From Cololabis saira (taxonomy: Eukaryota > Chordata > Actinopteri > Beloniformes > Belonidae), in NCBI RefSeq assembly GCF_033807715.1, contig NC_084606.1:36026398-36090397 (forward strand): a stretch of 64,000 bases of DNA, read 5' to 3'. Made by a program: the position numbers and the translations under genes. Below the pieces are notes generated by a model. That model was not told where the DNA came from and ran no database searches. It saw only the letters and a list, made by a program, of their open reading frames with translations. Shown here in pieces: positions 1 to 10,668 of this stretch. The number at the start of each line of letters is the position of its first letter. The first letter of the stretch is position 1.

Positions 1-119
1 TAATGCACGAGCATTTGAAGAGAAAGCACGTCAGGTCTGGGTGACGGGTTTCAACAAATGATACACCAGTTCAACCCAGACCACGTCCTGCCATCCAGAA
101 CCCATTTCACCCACTTGAT

Positions 120-860
120 AGAGAAAAAATATGAGACGTTTTATTTTATTTGTTATATAACACATTGGCCTGTTCTTAAAAAATGAAAAATAATGGACAG
201 AGGTTTATTTATTCATGGATTTATGTCTGACATTTTATTTACTTTTTGTATGAACAGCGGCAAAGTTGAATAAAATATCTACAGGACTGTCTCAGAAAAT
301 TAGAATATTGTGATAAAGTTCTTTATTTTCTGTAATGCAATTTAAAAAAAAAATAAATAAAAAAATGTCATACATTCTGGATTCATTACAAATCAACTGA
401 AATATTGCAAGCCTTTTATTATTTTAATATTGCTGATTATGGCTTACAGCATAAGATGAAGATTCCGAGAATATTCTAATTTTTTGAGATAGGATATTTG
501 AGTTTTCTTAAGCTGTAAACCATGATCAGCAATATTAAAATAATAAAAGGCTTGCAATATTTCAATTGATTTGTAATGAATCCAGAATCTATGACATTTT
601 TGCATTACAGAAAATAAAGGACTTTATTACAATATTCAAATTTTCTGAGACAGTCCTGTATTTTTCATTGAAGTTCCCATCTTTCTCGTGTTTATTATCA
701 TTTGCCACATAATTAAAGCGACATACTAAATGTAGCACGGTGAAGCAGCTGCAGCTCCTCCACCCTGCCACACTAAATTTAAGAAAAAATTACTAATTAT
801 CCCATTAGTCGACTAATCGTTTCAATAGTCGGTGACTAGTCGACTATTAAAATAGTCGTT
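120..860. mobile_element. Old hAT-like fragment split by a palindromic MITE
   Basis: Stretches at about 180-230 and 661-735 match, in reverse orientation, parts of the complete hAT-like element at 1207-2578 (around 1655-1740 and 1570-1625). This is therefore a rearranged older relative, cut open by the MITE at 282-658. The right end, near 800-860, carries a separate short stretch rich in a TAGTCGACTA-type motif, typical of hAT termini. There is no coding capacity. Confidence 0.5.
282..658. mobile_element. Palindromic MITE, Tc1/mariner-like (TA target site)
   Basis: Almost the whole element is one inverted repeat. The left end CAGGACTGTCTCAGAAAATT is mirrored by the right end, and both arms carry the same AT-rich body with a short loop near 470. 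It is flanked by TA on both sides (280-281 and 659-660), the target duplication of Tc1/mariner transposons. Further copies lie at 6620-7442, 26270-26637 and 46668-46936. It has no transposase and is non-autonomous. Confidence 0.8.
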
Positions 861-866
861 AGTTGC

Positions 867-1176
867 AGCCCTACACTTAAAACAAGAGTCATTATCAGAA
901 AAATAACTTATTTGACAATTTTCACCTGTTTCAAGTAAATTTTCACTTGAAATAAGTAGAAAGATTTATCTTCTCATTACAAGCAAAAAGATCTTGTTCC
1001 ACTGGCAGATTTTTCTACTTATTTTAAGTGAAAATCTACTTGAAACAGGTGAAAATAGTTTTTTCCAGTGATGAGTCTTGTTTTAAGTGTAATGAGATTT
1101 TTTTTGACTAAAAATGAGCCATTGTAACTAGAAATAAGACAAATATTCTTGTTAAGATTTAGAATTTTTGCAGTGT
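867..1176. mobile_element. Palindromic MITE, truncated copy of the family also at 30450
   Basis: Mirror-image arms around a centre near 985 contain CTGCCAGTGGAACAAGAT-type sequence and end in TTTTTGCAGTG. Close relatives are at 30450-30779, 47470-47790 and 58552-58863. The left end is truncated here. Non-coding. Confidence 0.7.
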
Positions 1177-1206
1177 AGATTGTCTGATGGGTGAGGTAGC
1201 CCAGAC

Positions 1207-2578
1207 TAGGGGTGGGTATTGGGAAGGACCTCACGATACGATACGCATCACGATACTTCAGCCACGATACGATACACATTGCGATATCCCGATTATGCGA
1301 TATCCCGATTATTATATTCTACATAGTTCACCGAAAAATTTAAAAATGCATTACACATCTTAAAGTCCAAGTTGTATATATGTACATCAGATGATAGTGA
1401 TGGATCTTAAAATCCGAGTTGCACGTTCATCAGATTATAGTGACAATTCATGGGACAAACTGAGTCAAAACAATGTTTTATTATAACTATACAAGCTAAA
1501 GTTACAACATATTTGTATATGTTTTTCATATTATTTTTACATCATATGAAATTAACATTACATTTAGTATGAGGTTGCTTTAATTATGTGGCAAATGATA
1601 ATAAACACAAGAAAGATGGGTACTAAAACCAAGGACAGGCACAGTGATCAGTCAGTATAGATATAAATCCATAAATAAATAAACCTCTGTCCATTATTTT
1701 TCATTTTTTAAAGACAGGCAATTGTGTTATATAAAAAATTAATTATAAAATGAAATAAAACGTGAAATAAAACCTGAGCTCAGTACAGGGCCCTCCCAGG
1801 GTTGGTAGAGAGTGGCAATGCCCAGGACTGTCACTTATGGCACTTTTCCACTAGTATCGGCTCAGCCCGGCGCGGCTTTACACGGCTCCACACGTGTGTT
1901 TTCGCACTGCTAGGGGAGAAGCGGGCAGGTTGTGGTGAAGCTGCTGTGACGTACTCGATTGCGCAACCGCTTTGTTCATGTCGGCGCTGATGAGAAATCA
2001 GCTGGAGCCGGGAGCGGCTGAGAAAAAAACGGCCCGTCTACATCGCTTTTTTAATTTTTTCTTGACAGCCACCAGGTTTATGAACATCTGCACCTCAGAG
2101 TTGGATCACCAAACAGAGGTTTTGCGCTTTATAATAAAATCGCCGCGAGTCCCCTCGCTCTGACTCCCGCTTCCTGATTCAAACGTCTGACGGCCCCCGA
2201 CCAATCAGAGGCGCGGAGGGTGGTGACGTCCCCGCCCCCCGACCAATCGGTCGCGAGGAGGTGGTGACGTCAGAAATAGTCCCTGTTCAGCCCGCTTTCA
2301 GAACCTCACTGAAATGGTTACAGAAAAAAGTATCGACTTGGAGCGGCTCTACTCGTCTCAGCCCTAGTGCGAAAGCGCAAAACGGGTAGAACCGAGCTAA
2401 GGTGATACTAATGCAAAAGCGCCATTAGGTAGGAGTACTGGGTGATATAATGGGAAAAAAATCGGGGATAAAAAATATTAAAAAAAAAAAATCGATATTC
2501 AAATTTTGAATATCGATATTGAATCGGCTGGAAAAGTATCGCGATATATTGCCATATCAATATTTTTGCCCACCCCTA
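1207..2578. mobile_element. Non-autonomous hAT element with 8-bp target duplication
   Basis: Terminal inverted repeats start TAGGGGTGGG and end CCCACCCCTA. The element is flanked by a perfect 8-bp direct repeat GCCCAGAC (1199-1206 and 2579-2586), diagnostic of the hAT superfamily. The subterminal DNA is rich in CGATAC repeats. No transposase reading frame is visible. A second transposon is nested at 1838-2424. Confidence 0.85.
1838..2424. mobile_element. Nested PIF/Harbinger-like MITE (TTA target site)
   Basis: The ends are TGGCACTTTTCCACTAGTA and its imperfect inverse (GCAAAAGCGCCA). The flanks are TTA on both sides (1835-1837, 2425-2427), the 3-bp duplication of PIF/Harbinger elements. A relative with the same termini is at about 57001-57710. 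The GC-rich interior encodes nothing recognisable. Confidence 0.7.
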
Positions 2579-2941
2579 GCCCAGACTAAATGTAGCATTT
2601 TCTTTGTTCTGCAGCAATATTTCTGCAATAAAGCATTTGAAATACACTTTAAATATTCTTGTTTTGCTAGTATCATTCCGCTTGAAATTATGGGAAAATG
2701 CATAATTTAGTGTTGAATAACGTGCCAGGCATGTGCACCCCCTCTGATCTGAGATGCAGCCCTACTCATCATTTTCTAGAACCCTGCGTGAATATCTCAC
2801 CATGTGCCACAAGGGCCCTTAATGAAGCCGGGACGACTCCCGTGATGTGGCTAGTGTCTCTGTTCTCTGCAGACTGAACATACAGAAGGTGTTTCTACCC
2901 TGTAAGGTTTCTGACGTGGTGTGTGTTTCTCCATGTTGCAG

Positions 2942-3062
2942 AGTGGCTGTTTGAGTGCACGGTGCAGAAGCTGGTGCTGGTCATCACGTGTCTGGAGACC
3001 AACGAGGTGCTGGAGAGATGGCAGTTCGACATCGAGTGTGACAAGTCGGCCAAGGAGAGCAG
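2942..3062 (+). CDS. mad2l1: MAD2L1 coding exon (third from the end)
   Basis: The acceptor is TTGCAG at 2936-2941 and the donor is AG|GTCAGT at 3063. The exon enters with two bases of a split codon and leaves with two bases (AG) that make Ser with the first base of the next exon. It encodes the WLFECTVQKLVLVIT strand and the EVLERWQFDIECDK block of the HORMA domain. Confidence 0.95.
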
Positions 3063-6000
3063 GTCAGTTCCTCCGTCTGTCTGAGGAGGAGGTGGAGAGA
3101 GGAGAGAGAGATCCCTTCAGCCCTTACTATAATGCCCGACGTCCATGTATTTATGTTAATGTGACCTGGAAGGGCATTATCCCGCTTATACCACGGTCAC
3201 TTACCAAAAAACATAAATATTAAATCAGTTATTCATGCTTTAATGTGTTTTCAGTTGAAATCATTAGATTTATAACAAGCCGCGGCTGAGCGCCTATTTA
3301 ATCTTTCCGTTGGAACTTGGTAAGTTACAAAGTTTTTTAACAAGCCATAACTCAGTTTCCTTGGTAATAGCCAGGGTCAATTTTCACAAAATCAGAACCC
3401 TGAAGGCATTTTGCAAATATTTATAACTGATAACATTTCTAAGGATATTAAGGGGTGCTGAATCCAAATCTGCTGTATATGAAGCTCAAAAATGTCCCAA
3501 AATGCCTCAAAATTGAGAAATCCAACATGGCCACCACCGCCAGGCTGAAATCCATTTAAACAAGGTAAAAAAAAATGAATTAAATGTACTTTTGTAAGTA
3601 TTCCTACATGGGCAATTTGCACCGTCCCATAATGGACACAGTTTTGATTCTCCAGTAACGAGGACGGACCAGGTATACGATTTAGCAACGGGAGATATTC
3701 TAGTCCGCTCAGCTCCACTCGCCTATTTTCTTTTCTCTCTTCTTCTGCGTCCCAGTCATTAAAATTGTTACATTCACCAAATAAATGAAAAGAAATTACA
3801 AAATCACTCATGCCTCCGTCCTGCGGTAGCCGGCTCTTCTTCTCTGAATCTCCGTTGCCGTGGTTACCACCTGGCAGTTGATCCAGCGCAATGATATTAA
3901 AGTTTAGGTAATCACTTTTAACCTACACCTGCCAGCCAATCAGAACCGAGTATTCACACAGACCGTGGTATAATTATTAATAATAATTAGATATCTTTGG
4001 ACCTCTTGGTGAGTTTAAATGGAGTTTAAAGTTTAGAAATGGGGCGGGAGCATCTGCTAACGCTGAAGTTTCTGAACCACCACGAGACTAAAGGATCGTT
4101 CAAAAACCAAAACCTGCTCAAACTGAGATTAAATGAGTTTCTTTTATTAGTCCTCTTGTGGACATGTTAAAAAGCTTCATTTACAGCGTTTTCATTGGTC
4201 CAGATATGAAATATTTAGCAAAACCAGAATCATTATTAAAGATAACCAATTCCATCTTTCAGGTTTGTACAAGCATCAGTGACTATGTTTACATGCGGTC
4301 AAAATTCAGGTTATTGCTAATATTCCGGTTACTGAAACATTCAGAATATTCCGTTTACATGGTAATTAATCATTCAGGATATCTGGATCAAACCAGCGAC
4401 GCACGGAGAACGTGATGATGCAATTACCGCCATTTCCGCTTCTTCTTCCTGTATCCAAATCCAAAACAAATGCTGCTTCGCGCAACTTTTCGCTCACCTT
4501 CTTGTAAATCTGGCTATCCCGGTACTTTCTACCGTCTACAAATGCAGAAATGTTCATATCCTTCATTACATTTATGAAGTGATTAGTCTCCTCCTGGTCT
4601 TGGTTTCTCCGTGTTTATAAGAACTTCCTGGACTCAAAAGACCAGGATTCCTTGTGAACAGAGCATGTGCAGAAAACAAATTCCTGTTCCGTTTGATGGG
4701 GATATTCTGTTTGGTGTTTACATGACCGAATATTCGGGTTTTAAAAGGAGTAACCCAGGGGTCATAATCAGGTTTTTAAAAACCCGAATATATATATAAA
4801 TTCGGGTTATTCAAAGGAGTTATTGGTGTTTACATGGCCGTGCAAATTCAGGTTATTGCCAATATTCGGGTTTTAAAAGGGTTATTGATGCATGGAAACG
4901 CAGTCATAGTATTTAGGCTTGGTGCCTCTGAGATGGTGGGTTGGTGTGTTGAAGTACTCTGGTTAAAACTGGTTGAGAAAGCGTGCCGCTCCCACGCGGC
5001 TCCTGAATTGACGTGTTGTGTCGTTTGCCGCCAGCGCTCCCAGAGAGAAGTCCATCAAGACCATCCAGGACGAGATCCGCTCCGTCATCAGGCAGATCAC
5101 GGCCACGGTGACGTTCCTGCCGCTGCTGGACACGCCCTGTGAGTAAACTCTTTCACCCGTTTCGCTCAAATGTATGTATATAATAGGGGTGTAACGATAC
5201 ACTAATCTCACAATACTATATGATATTATAGCAGTATTTTTTAAACAACCTTGAATGAGGAACATGTGACTGGAAAAAATTGTCTTTTATTTGAAAGACA
5301 CAAAATACAAAACAATACTGTGTGTTTTCCCTATTGTTACAGTTTGTAATGCTTTATAACTGTTTAAGTTTTAAAGAGAAAGCCAGGCCAACCATTTTCC
5401 ACAAACTGAACTAAAAGTAAATGTCAGGTTTGCATTATGCATCTTTAGTTTCATACAAGTACAAATATTTAGCCACAAAATGAATAGTTTCTCTCACGTA
5501 TGATTTGACTTTTTTCTTTTCCAGAAATTTAACAACTAAAATTAAATAAATAAATAAATAAGAGTAAATAAATACATACAATTTTACATCATAAAAAAGA
5601 TTGATTCATGCTCACCTTATAAGTGTAAGAGGAGATTTATTTTTGTTAAGGTTATTTTGGTAATTCAGGGTTGATTATTTTATAAATGTATTCTTTCTAT
5701 TCTGATGTAAATCAGGGACTATAATGACACTAGTCAGTTTATCTGTAGTGAGTCTGTTTTAGATTGGCCGGAGTGATACGCCACAGTACGGCACTAGGTG
5801 CTGTGTTGATAATAAGGTAAGGCTTAACTCTACACCAGACTTACATAAGTAAAAGTTCAGAGCTCAAAACCCTGCAAGAGTCCCGTGATCGGGACCAAAA
5901 CGGGACTAGTTTCTTCTGAGCGGAGGAAGATTTTGGTCCGCGGGTCGAGGCGCGGTCGTTACTAGTCAACACAATATATTAATATTAATAACCCAATATC

Positions 6001-8146
6001 GTGATACAGTTTGTCACCTCCACGACACGTATCGTGACGTTTTTGTATCGCGAAATTTCGTGGCACGATATATTGTTACACCGCTAGTATATAATAATTT
6101 AAGCCTTTAAACAAGTCCCGGTGGCCGTGTGGATCCCAGCTGGGCCGGGCTCCTGGTGTAGACGGCTCAACACTGGCCACGGATACATGATGTTTTTTAA
6201 TTTGGAAATAATAATTCTGAATTAAACTATTTTCCTTGAGTTTACATGGAAATAGTAATTTCCGAATTGAGGTTTACATGGAAAACACGTTTGATCAGAT
6301 TTATCCAATTCCTCTTAAGGTCTGGGGGTTGGGAAGGTTCTGATTGGATTAGGGGGGGATGTCTTTACGTATTTACGTCTACCGGAAGAAAACAAACTTA
6401 CTCGATTAGCAACAACATGGAGGACCACATTATTAGCATCCTTTTTGGATTTGTTTAGATTTTATTTTTGAAGCAGCAGCACGACAACATCATGTTGATG
6501 ATTTTCTTTTGTCTGCTGAAGAGGAGGGACGTAGAACACCGCGCTTTGGCACGACCACCGTTTACTGCGTGGTGCCATCTTGAAACTTTGTTTGGAAAAC
6601 AAGCCCAGCGCGGAATATACAGGACTGTCTCAGAAAATTAGAATATTGTGATTTTCTGTAATGCAATTTAAAAAAACAAAAATGTCATACATTCTGGATT
6701 CATTACAAATCAACTGAAATATTGCAAGCCTTTTATTATTTTAATATTGCTGATCATGGTTTACAGCTTAAGAAAACTCAAATATCCTATCTCAAAAAAT
6801 TTGAATATTCTGGGAATCTTAATCTTAAACTGTAAACCATAATCAGCAATATTAAAATAATAAAAGGCTTGCAATATTTCAGTTGATTTGTAACAGGGTG
6901 CTTGCGCAAGTCTTGAAAGTCTTAATAAGTATGGAATTTTGAAACACTGTTTTCCAGACCTTGAAAAGTCTTGAATTTTGTGTGAAAGTCTTAATAAAGT
7001 ATGGGGAAAAAATGTATGGTAGAATTTTACAGTATGCTCAAAGGCATTGTGAAATGAGAAATAGAAAGGTAGGCTATAAAACTTATAATTTTACTAACTA
7101 GTCACGTACTGTCTTCACCTAAAGGAATAATATCCAATCAACGCTTGCCTAGCCTACTCTGGAACATTTCGTGATGTTACTGCTGAGGTCGATTGCCTAG
7201 TGGTCAACAGAAATGGGTTGTTGCGTGTTTTCGAATTTATGGCTACAACACCCGAAATTTACAAGTTGGGAAAAAAAATATCGGTTTTAAAAAAGTCTGG
7301 GAAAAGTCTGGAATTTTAATTTGGAAAAAGAGCAAGCACCCTGTGTAATGAATCCAGAATGTATGACATTTTTGTTTTTTTAATTGCATTACAGAAAATA
7401 AAGAACTTTATCACAATATTCAAATTTTCTGAGACAGTCCTGTATAATAAATTATCTATTGTTTTCTATCAATTTATATTGTTAAGAAGTTTGACTATTT
7501 TTAATGAGATAAACGTGCATCTGTATCACAATATTATATTTTCTGAGACAGTCCTGTAAGCATCATGGAGACAGATGGGCGAGGGAACAAGCAGCGCAGA
7601 AAGACCGGAATTGTATTAAAGCAGAATGAGTTTATACATTTTTTTTTTGTATTTTATTTAAATTATAATTTTTCTTTTTTTTCTTTTCTTTTATTTTATT
7701 TTTATTTTTTTTATTATTTATTTATTTATTTAATTTTTTTTTTTTTTTAATGAGTGGAATTATTCTATTCGGATTTAAAATCAGAATAAACCAGCCACTT
7801 ACTTCGGAATTAAGTTTAATTGGGAATGGCCATTTTCATTGGGAATTAGGTGTTTACATGGTCATTTTTACTCATTTTAAATGGGATTTAATTTAAATCC
7901 TGAATTCCAGAGGAATGAAAGTTCCCGTGTGAAGGCGCTGAGTGACGTCTCCGTCTCCGTGTCCTCCCTGCAGGTGCGTTCGACCTCCTGGTCTACACCG
8001 ATAAAGACCTGGAGGTCCCAGACAAGTGGGAGGAGTCGGGGCCTCAGATCATCAACCAATCAGAGGAGGTGCGGCTGCGCTCCTTCACCACCTCCATCCA
8101 CAAGGTGAACAGCATGGTGGCGTACAAGAGGAGCGACTCTCTCTGA
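2942..8146 (+). CDS. mad2l1: MAD2L1 (mitotic spindle assembly checkpoint protein MAD2A), last three coding exons
   Basis: MAD2 is the HORMA-domain checkpoint protein that binds MAD1 and CDC20 at unattached kinetochores and restrains the anaphase-promoting complex. Three coding segments (2942-3062, 5035-5138, 7974-8146) are bounded by AG and GT sites. Their phases (2, 2, 1) join into an open frame of about 131 residues ending in TGA at 8144-8146. Recognisable vertebrate MAD2 blocks appear in order: EVLERWQFDIECDK, IQDEIRSVIRQITATVTFLP, FDLLVYTDKDLEVP, KWEESGPQ and SEEVRLRSFTTSIHKVNSMV. These cover the second half of the HORMA fold, including the mobile C-terminal safety belt, and correspond to about residues 74-205 of the human protein. 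Earlier exons lie left of the window. The extreme C-terminus (YKRSDSL) differs from the mammalian tail. The introns are full of transposons. Identity is very secure. Confidence 0.96.
3127..3975. repeat. Dispersed repeat in MAD2L1 intron
   Basis: It begins at an ATAATGCCCGAC motif, which also occurs near 10216, and ends near a TACCACGGTC-type inverse. The segment 3785-3900 reappears in the opposite orientation at about 50290-50400, so this is an interspersed repeat. An open frame on the - strand (3811-3392, 139 codons) has no motif I recognise. The superfamily is not determined. Confidence 0.5.
4275..4910. mobile_element. Palindromic DNA element with TTTACATG/CATGGAAAC termini
   Basis: Sequence near 4285-4330 (TTTACATGCGGTC...AGGTTATTGC) recurs near 4830-4880, and short CATTCAGGATAT-type motifs are scattered between. 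The ends are roughly inverted relative to each other. This is a non-coding intronic insertion in MAD2L1. No clean target duplication was found. Confidence 0.45.
5035..5138 (+). CDS. mad2l1: MAD2L1 coding exon (second from the end)
   Basis: The acceptor is GCCAG at 5030-5034 and the donor is CCCT|GTGAGT at 5139. The 104-nt exon encodes the SAPREKS linker and the IQDEIRSVIRQITATVTFLP helix-strand block. It leaves with one base (T) that makes Cys with the next exon. The Asp-Thr-Pro after LLP is a normal vertebrate variation. Confidence 0.95.
5184..6086. mobile_element. Non-autonomous hAT element, 8-bp target duplication
   Basis: The ends are TAGGGGTGTAACGATAC and GTTACACCGCTA. The flanking direct repeat GTATATAA is at 5176-5183 and 6087-6094. 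A sister copy of the same family, inverted, is at 33591-34600, and the interiors match along most of their length. It is in the MAD2L1 second intron of this window and is non-coding. Confidence 0.88.
6620..7442. mobile_element. Palindromic Tc1-like MITE, second copy, interrupted
   Basis: This is the same family as 282-658, with CAGGACTGTCTCAG ends and TA duplications at 6618-6619 and 7443-7444. It is interrupted in its right arm by the element at 6894-7343. The uninterrupted copies elsewhere give the exact pre-insertion sequence. Confidence 0.85.
6894..7343. mobile_element. DNA transposon with CAGGGTGCTTGC termini and 5-bp duplication
   Basis: The termini CAGGGTGCTTGC and GCAAGCACCCTG are exact inverses. 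It interrupts the MITE at 6620-7442, and comparison with intact MITE copies shows that TGTAA was duplicated (6889-6893, 7344-7348). The interior contains repeats of AGTCTTGAAAAGTCTTGAA. A second copy at 8944-9379 also has a 5-bp flank. Superfamily not assigned. Confidence 0.8.
7974..8146 (+). CDS. mad2l1: MAD2L1 terminal coding exon
   Basis: The acceptor is CTGCAG at 7968-7973. The exon completes the split Cys and runs AFDLLVYTDKDLEVPDK to VNSMVAYKRSDSL, with the stop TGA at 8144-8146. It encodes the safety-belt segment, which rearranges between open and closed MAD2 and clamps the MAD1 or CDC20 peptide. The last five residues diverge from the mammalian end. Confidence 0.96.
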
Positions 8147-8173
8147 GCCCGGGCTGAACCAGGACCGGCTCCT

Positions 8174-8705
8174 TCCTCACCTTTCCTCCTCTCTGGTCCG
8201 GCCGCTCGTGTAAATATTTCTCTCGCGTTCGTCTGTTTGAATCAACTGTCTTTTCTCTGCTGTCCTCGTTTCTCCCAAGATGCCGGCCTCTGTTTTAGAA
8301 GATAGTGATTTATATGTTCAATCGTTTTAAAGACCAATAAAGTTCCTTTTGCTTTCCCCCTACGAATGTTTCTGTGGTTCTGCTTTTGACCAGGAGGTGG
8401 CAGCGCCGGCTGAGAGCTGCTCGTGTTCATCACATAAAGCTTCATTCTTAAACGCTGGCACTGCTAAACAGTTTTTTGTCACGTGTTTTAATTTGGGTGA
8501 AGTCATGCAGGACTTCCTGCACCGAGGTGGAACCCCCAACATTCACTGATGTTCTCAACGTCAGCTCATCCTTAAATATGCATTCATTAAAAGAAAAACA
8601 AAACAGTTCAATATAATTACAGCAAATCTCTTTCCTTGAATGAAAGGGAACAGAAAAAAGATTAAGCTTATTTTATCTGTGCCTTTTTCCTAAGAAATAA
8701 AATTT
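8174..8705 (+). repeat. MAD2L1 3' UTR and downstream flank, duplicated at 45822-46356
   Basis: This segment starts 28 bp after the MAD2L1 stop and passes through the poly(A) signal and about 360 bp beyond it. A copy in the same orientation lies at 45822-46356. By eye they differ at fewer than ten positions plus a 3-bp indel. The copy runs beyond the cleavage region and has no A-tail, so it is a DNA-level duplication, not a retrocopy. Confidence 0.85.
8336..8341 (+). promoter_or_regulatory. mad2l1: Poly(A) signal of MAD2L1
   Basis: AATAAA lies 190 bp after the stop codon, inside ACCAATAAAGTTCC, followed by a T-rich and GT-rich stretch suitable for cleavage. It is the first canonical signal after the stop. 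Confidence 0.8.
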
Positions 8706-8943
8706 CAATTAATGTTATAATTTATATATAATAGGGGTGCAACGGTTCAGGTGGCCCACGTTTCGGTTTTTGGGCCCCGGTTTCGGTTTGAGTTAAACCG
8801 GAATTATGGTTCTGCGTTAAATCGTTGGTGTAACGCGGAACCATAAATCAGCCTTTAGGTGCATGAAGAGAGCTTTTTTTCCAAAATTATCTGTTTACTT
8901 CTCTTGTCACTTTTCAAAATGTAAATTACTATAATTCTTTATA

Positions 8944-9379
8944 CAGGGTGCTTGCGCAAGTCTTGAAAGTCTTAATAAGTATGGAATTTTGAAACACTGT
9001 TTTCCAGACCTTGAAAAGTCTTGAATTTTGTGTGAAAGTCTTAATAAAGTATGGGGAAAAAATGTATGGTAGAATTTTACAGTATGCTCAAAGGCATTGT
9101 GAAATGAGAAATTCATGTACTTGTGATTTTCATGTTTTGAAACGTTTTCATCAGTCAAAACATAATTTACTGTGAATAATGCATTCGTTCATTGAATACT
9201 AGCCTATAAAAAATTCTAACAAACATTTCTAATAAACACAATTGGTACAATCTCAACCAATGAAGTAGGCAGTAGGCACACAAGTATGTAAAGTTAAGGT
9301 CTTGGGGAAAAAAATATCAGTTTTAAAAAAGTCTGGGAAAAGTCTGGAATTTTAATCTGGAAAAAGAGCAAGCACCCTG
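8944..9379. mobile_element. Second copy of the CAGGGTGCTTGC element
   Basis: It has the same termini and nearly the same left 170 bp as 6894-7343, with a different middle. It is flanked by TTATA on both sides (8939-8943, 9380-9384), supporting the 5-bp target duplication. It carries no coding sequence. Confidence 0.8.
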
Positions 9380-9384
9380 TTATA

Positions 9385-10170
9385 GTCAACAGCCTCTTAA
9401 TCTTGACAACTCAGTACACCATTACTATGGAACCAACTTCCAATCTGGGTTAAGGAGGCTGACACCACCTCCACCTTTTAAAAATAAACTTAAAACATTT
9501 CTGTTTAGTAAAGCCTATAGTTAGTGTTTAGTAAACCTCTAGCTGGTGTTGGTAAATCTCTAGGTAGTGTAAACTTTAGTGTGTCAGAGTCGCTCCTGTA
9601 GTTTCTTGTGCTGGCCCCCCCTTCTCCTCCCTTTTCTCTCTTTTGTCCATGTTGCAGCATCCTTTGCCGGACACCGGAACCTGCAGTGTGGGAGTGAGAG
9701 GGGCAGGGTAACAGCCCGGGCAGGCGGGGGAGAAGGTTTGTCCGTCAAGACTCCTCTCCTTGGCCCTGCCCCTTTTCAACCCTTCCCCGACCCTGCACCC
9801 CAACCTGGGACTTGCTGATTGGGCCGGAGCTTCGGGAGCTGCGTGCTGGCCTGCGGTCCCCACCCCTGGTCATCCCGTTGCTGCTTCCACCTGCCTGCTG
9901 TGCTGTTGCCGTCCCTGACCCACCAGTCTGGCCCTCGGCAGGAGGGTCCCCCCCTACGAGCCTGGTCCTGCTCAAGGTTTCTTCCCTCCTAAAGGGGAGT
10001 TTTTCCTTGCCACTGTTTGGCTTAAGGTTTTTCTCCCACTAGGGGAGTTTTTACCTGCCATTGTTTATGTAATAACTGCTCGGGGGTCATGTTCTGGGTA
10101 TGGGTCTCTGGAAAGCGTCTAGAGACAACTCTGTTGTATTAGACGCTATATAAATAGAATTGAATTGAGT
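9385..10170 (+). mobile_element. 3' end of an L2-type LINE
   Basis: The left part, once translated, gives a reverse-transcriptase C-terminal tail (a YGTNFQSG...FKNKLKTFLFSKAYS run near 9420-9520). It is followed by a long 3' UTR ending in AGACGCTATATAAATAGAATTGAATTGA, the typical 3' end of teleost L2-like elements. An inverted relative is at 23109-23757. It is 5'-truncated and dead. Confidence 0.7.
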
Positions 10171-10668
10171 ACAGTAACTTAAGAATACACACAAGAATAC
10201 TAAATACGTATGGGATAATGCCCGACCAGGTGTACATTATCAGAAATGTATGGACGACGCGGGGGCGTGAACCGTCCGACGGAAAGCGGAGGATGGTTTC
10301 CCTCCCCGAAAATATTGTAAATTATTACAATATTACAAAATCTCCCTGATATGGGAGAGTTACAAAGTGGGGGAGATCAGCCTGTATTCTCTCGTCTCTC
10401 TGCCGGTCACAGCACTGTGATGTCATGAAGGAGCCGGTGGTGGCGGAGGGAGGGGGGTGGGGGGCTGAACCCCGGGTTTTCTTCAGGTGTTCTAGTTTGT
10501 TGTTGGGGGAGTTTTGCCCGAGGCGTTAAATTGGAGTCTGCTTTTGTTTATGACTGTAAAGCTGTTCGTTTCCTTCGTGTAAAAAAGCGGCCCGATCAGA
10601 GCCGTCTTCGTCTGGTCTGTACGTTTCACTCACCAGGCGGAGACGGGGCTTTGATCTTCCACTAGCCC

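Larger units (their letters stand above)
6200..7915. mobile_element. Composite insertion zone in MAD2L1 intron
   Basis: The outer part shows GTTTACATGG-type motifs near 6240-6290 and again near 7850-7865, suggesting an old element with inverted ends. It contains a (T/A)-rich stretch at 7640-7750, the Tc1-like MITE at 6620-7442 and a detached end of the same MITE at about 7524-7556. No gene is visible. Confidence 0.4.
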
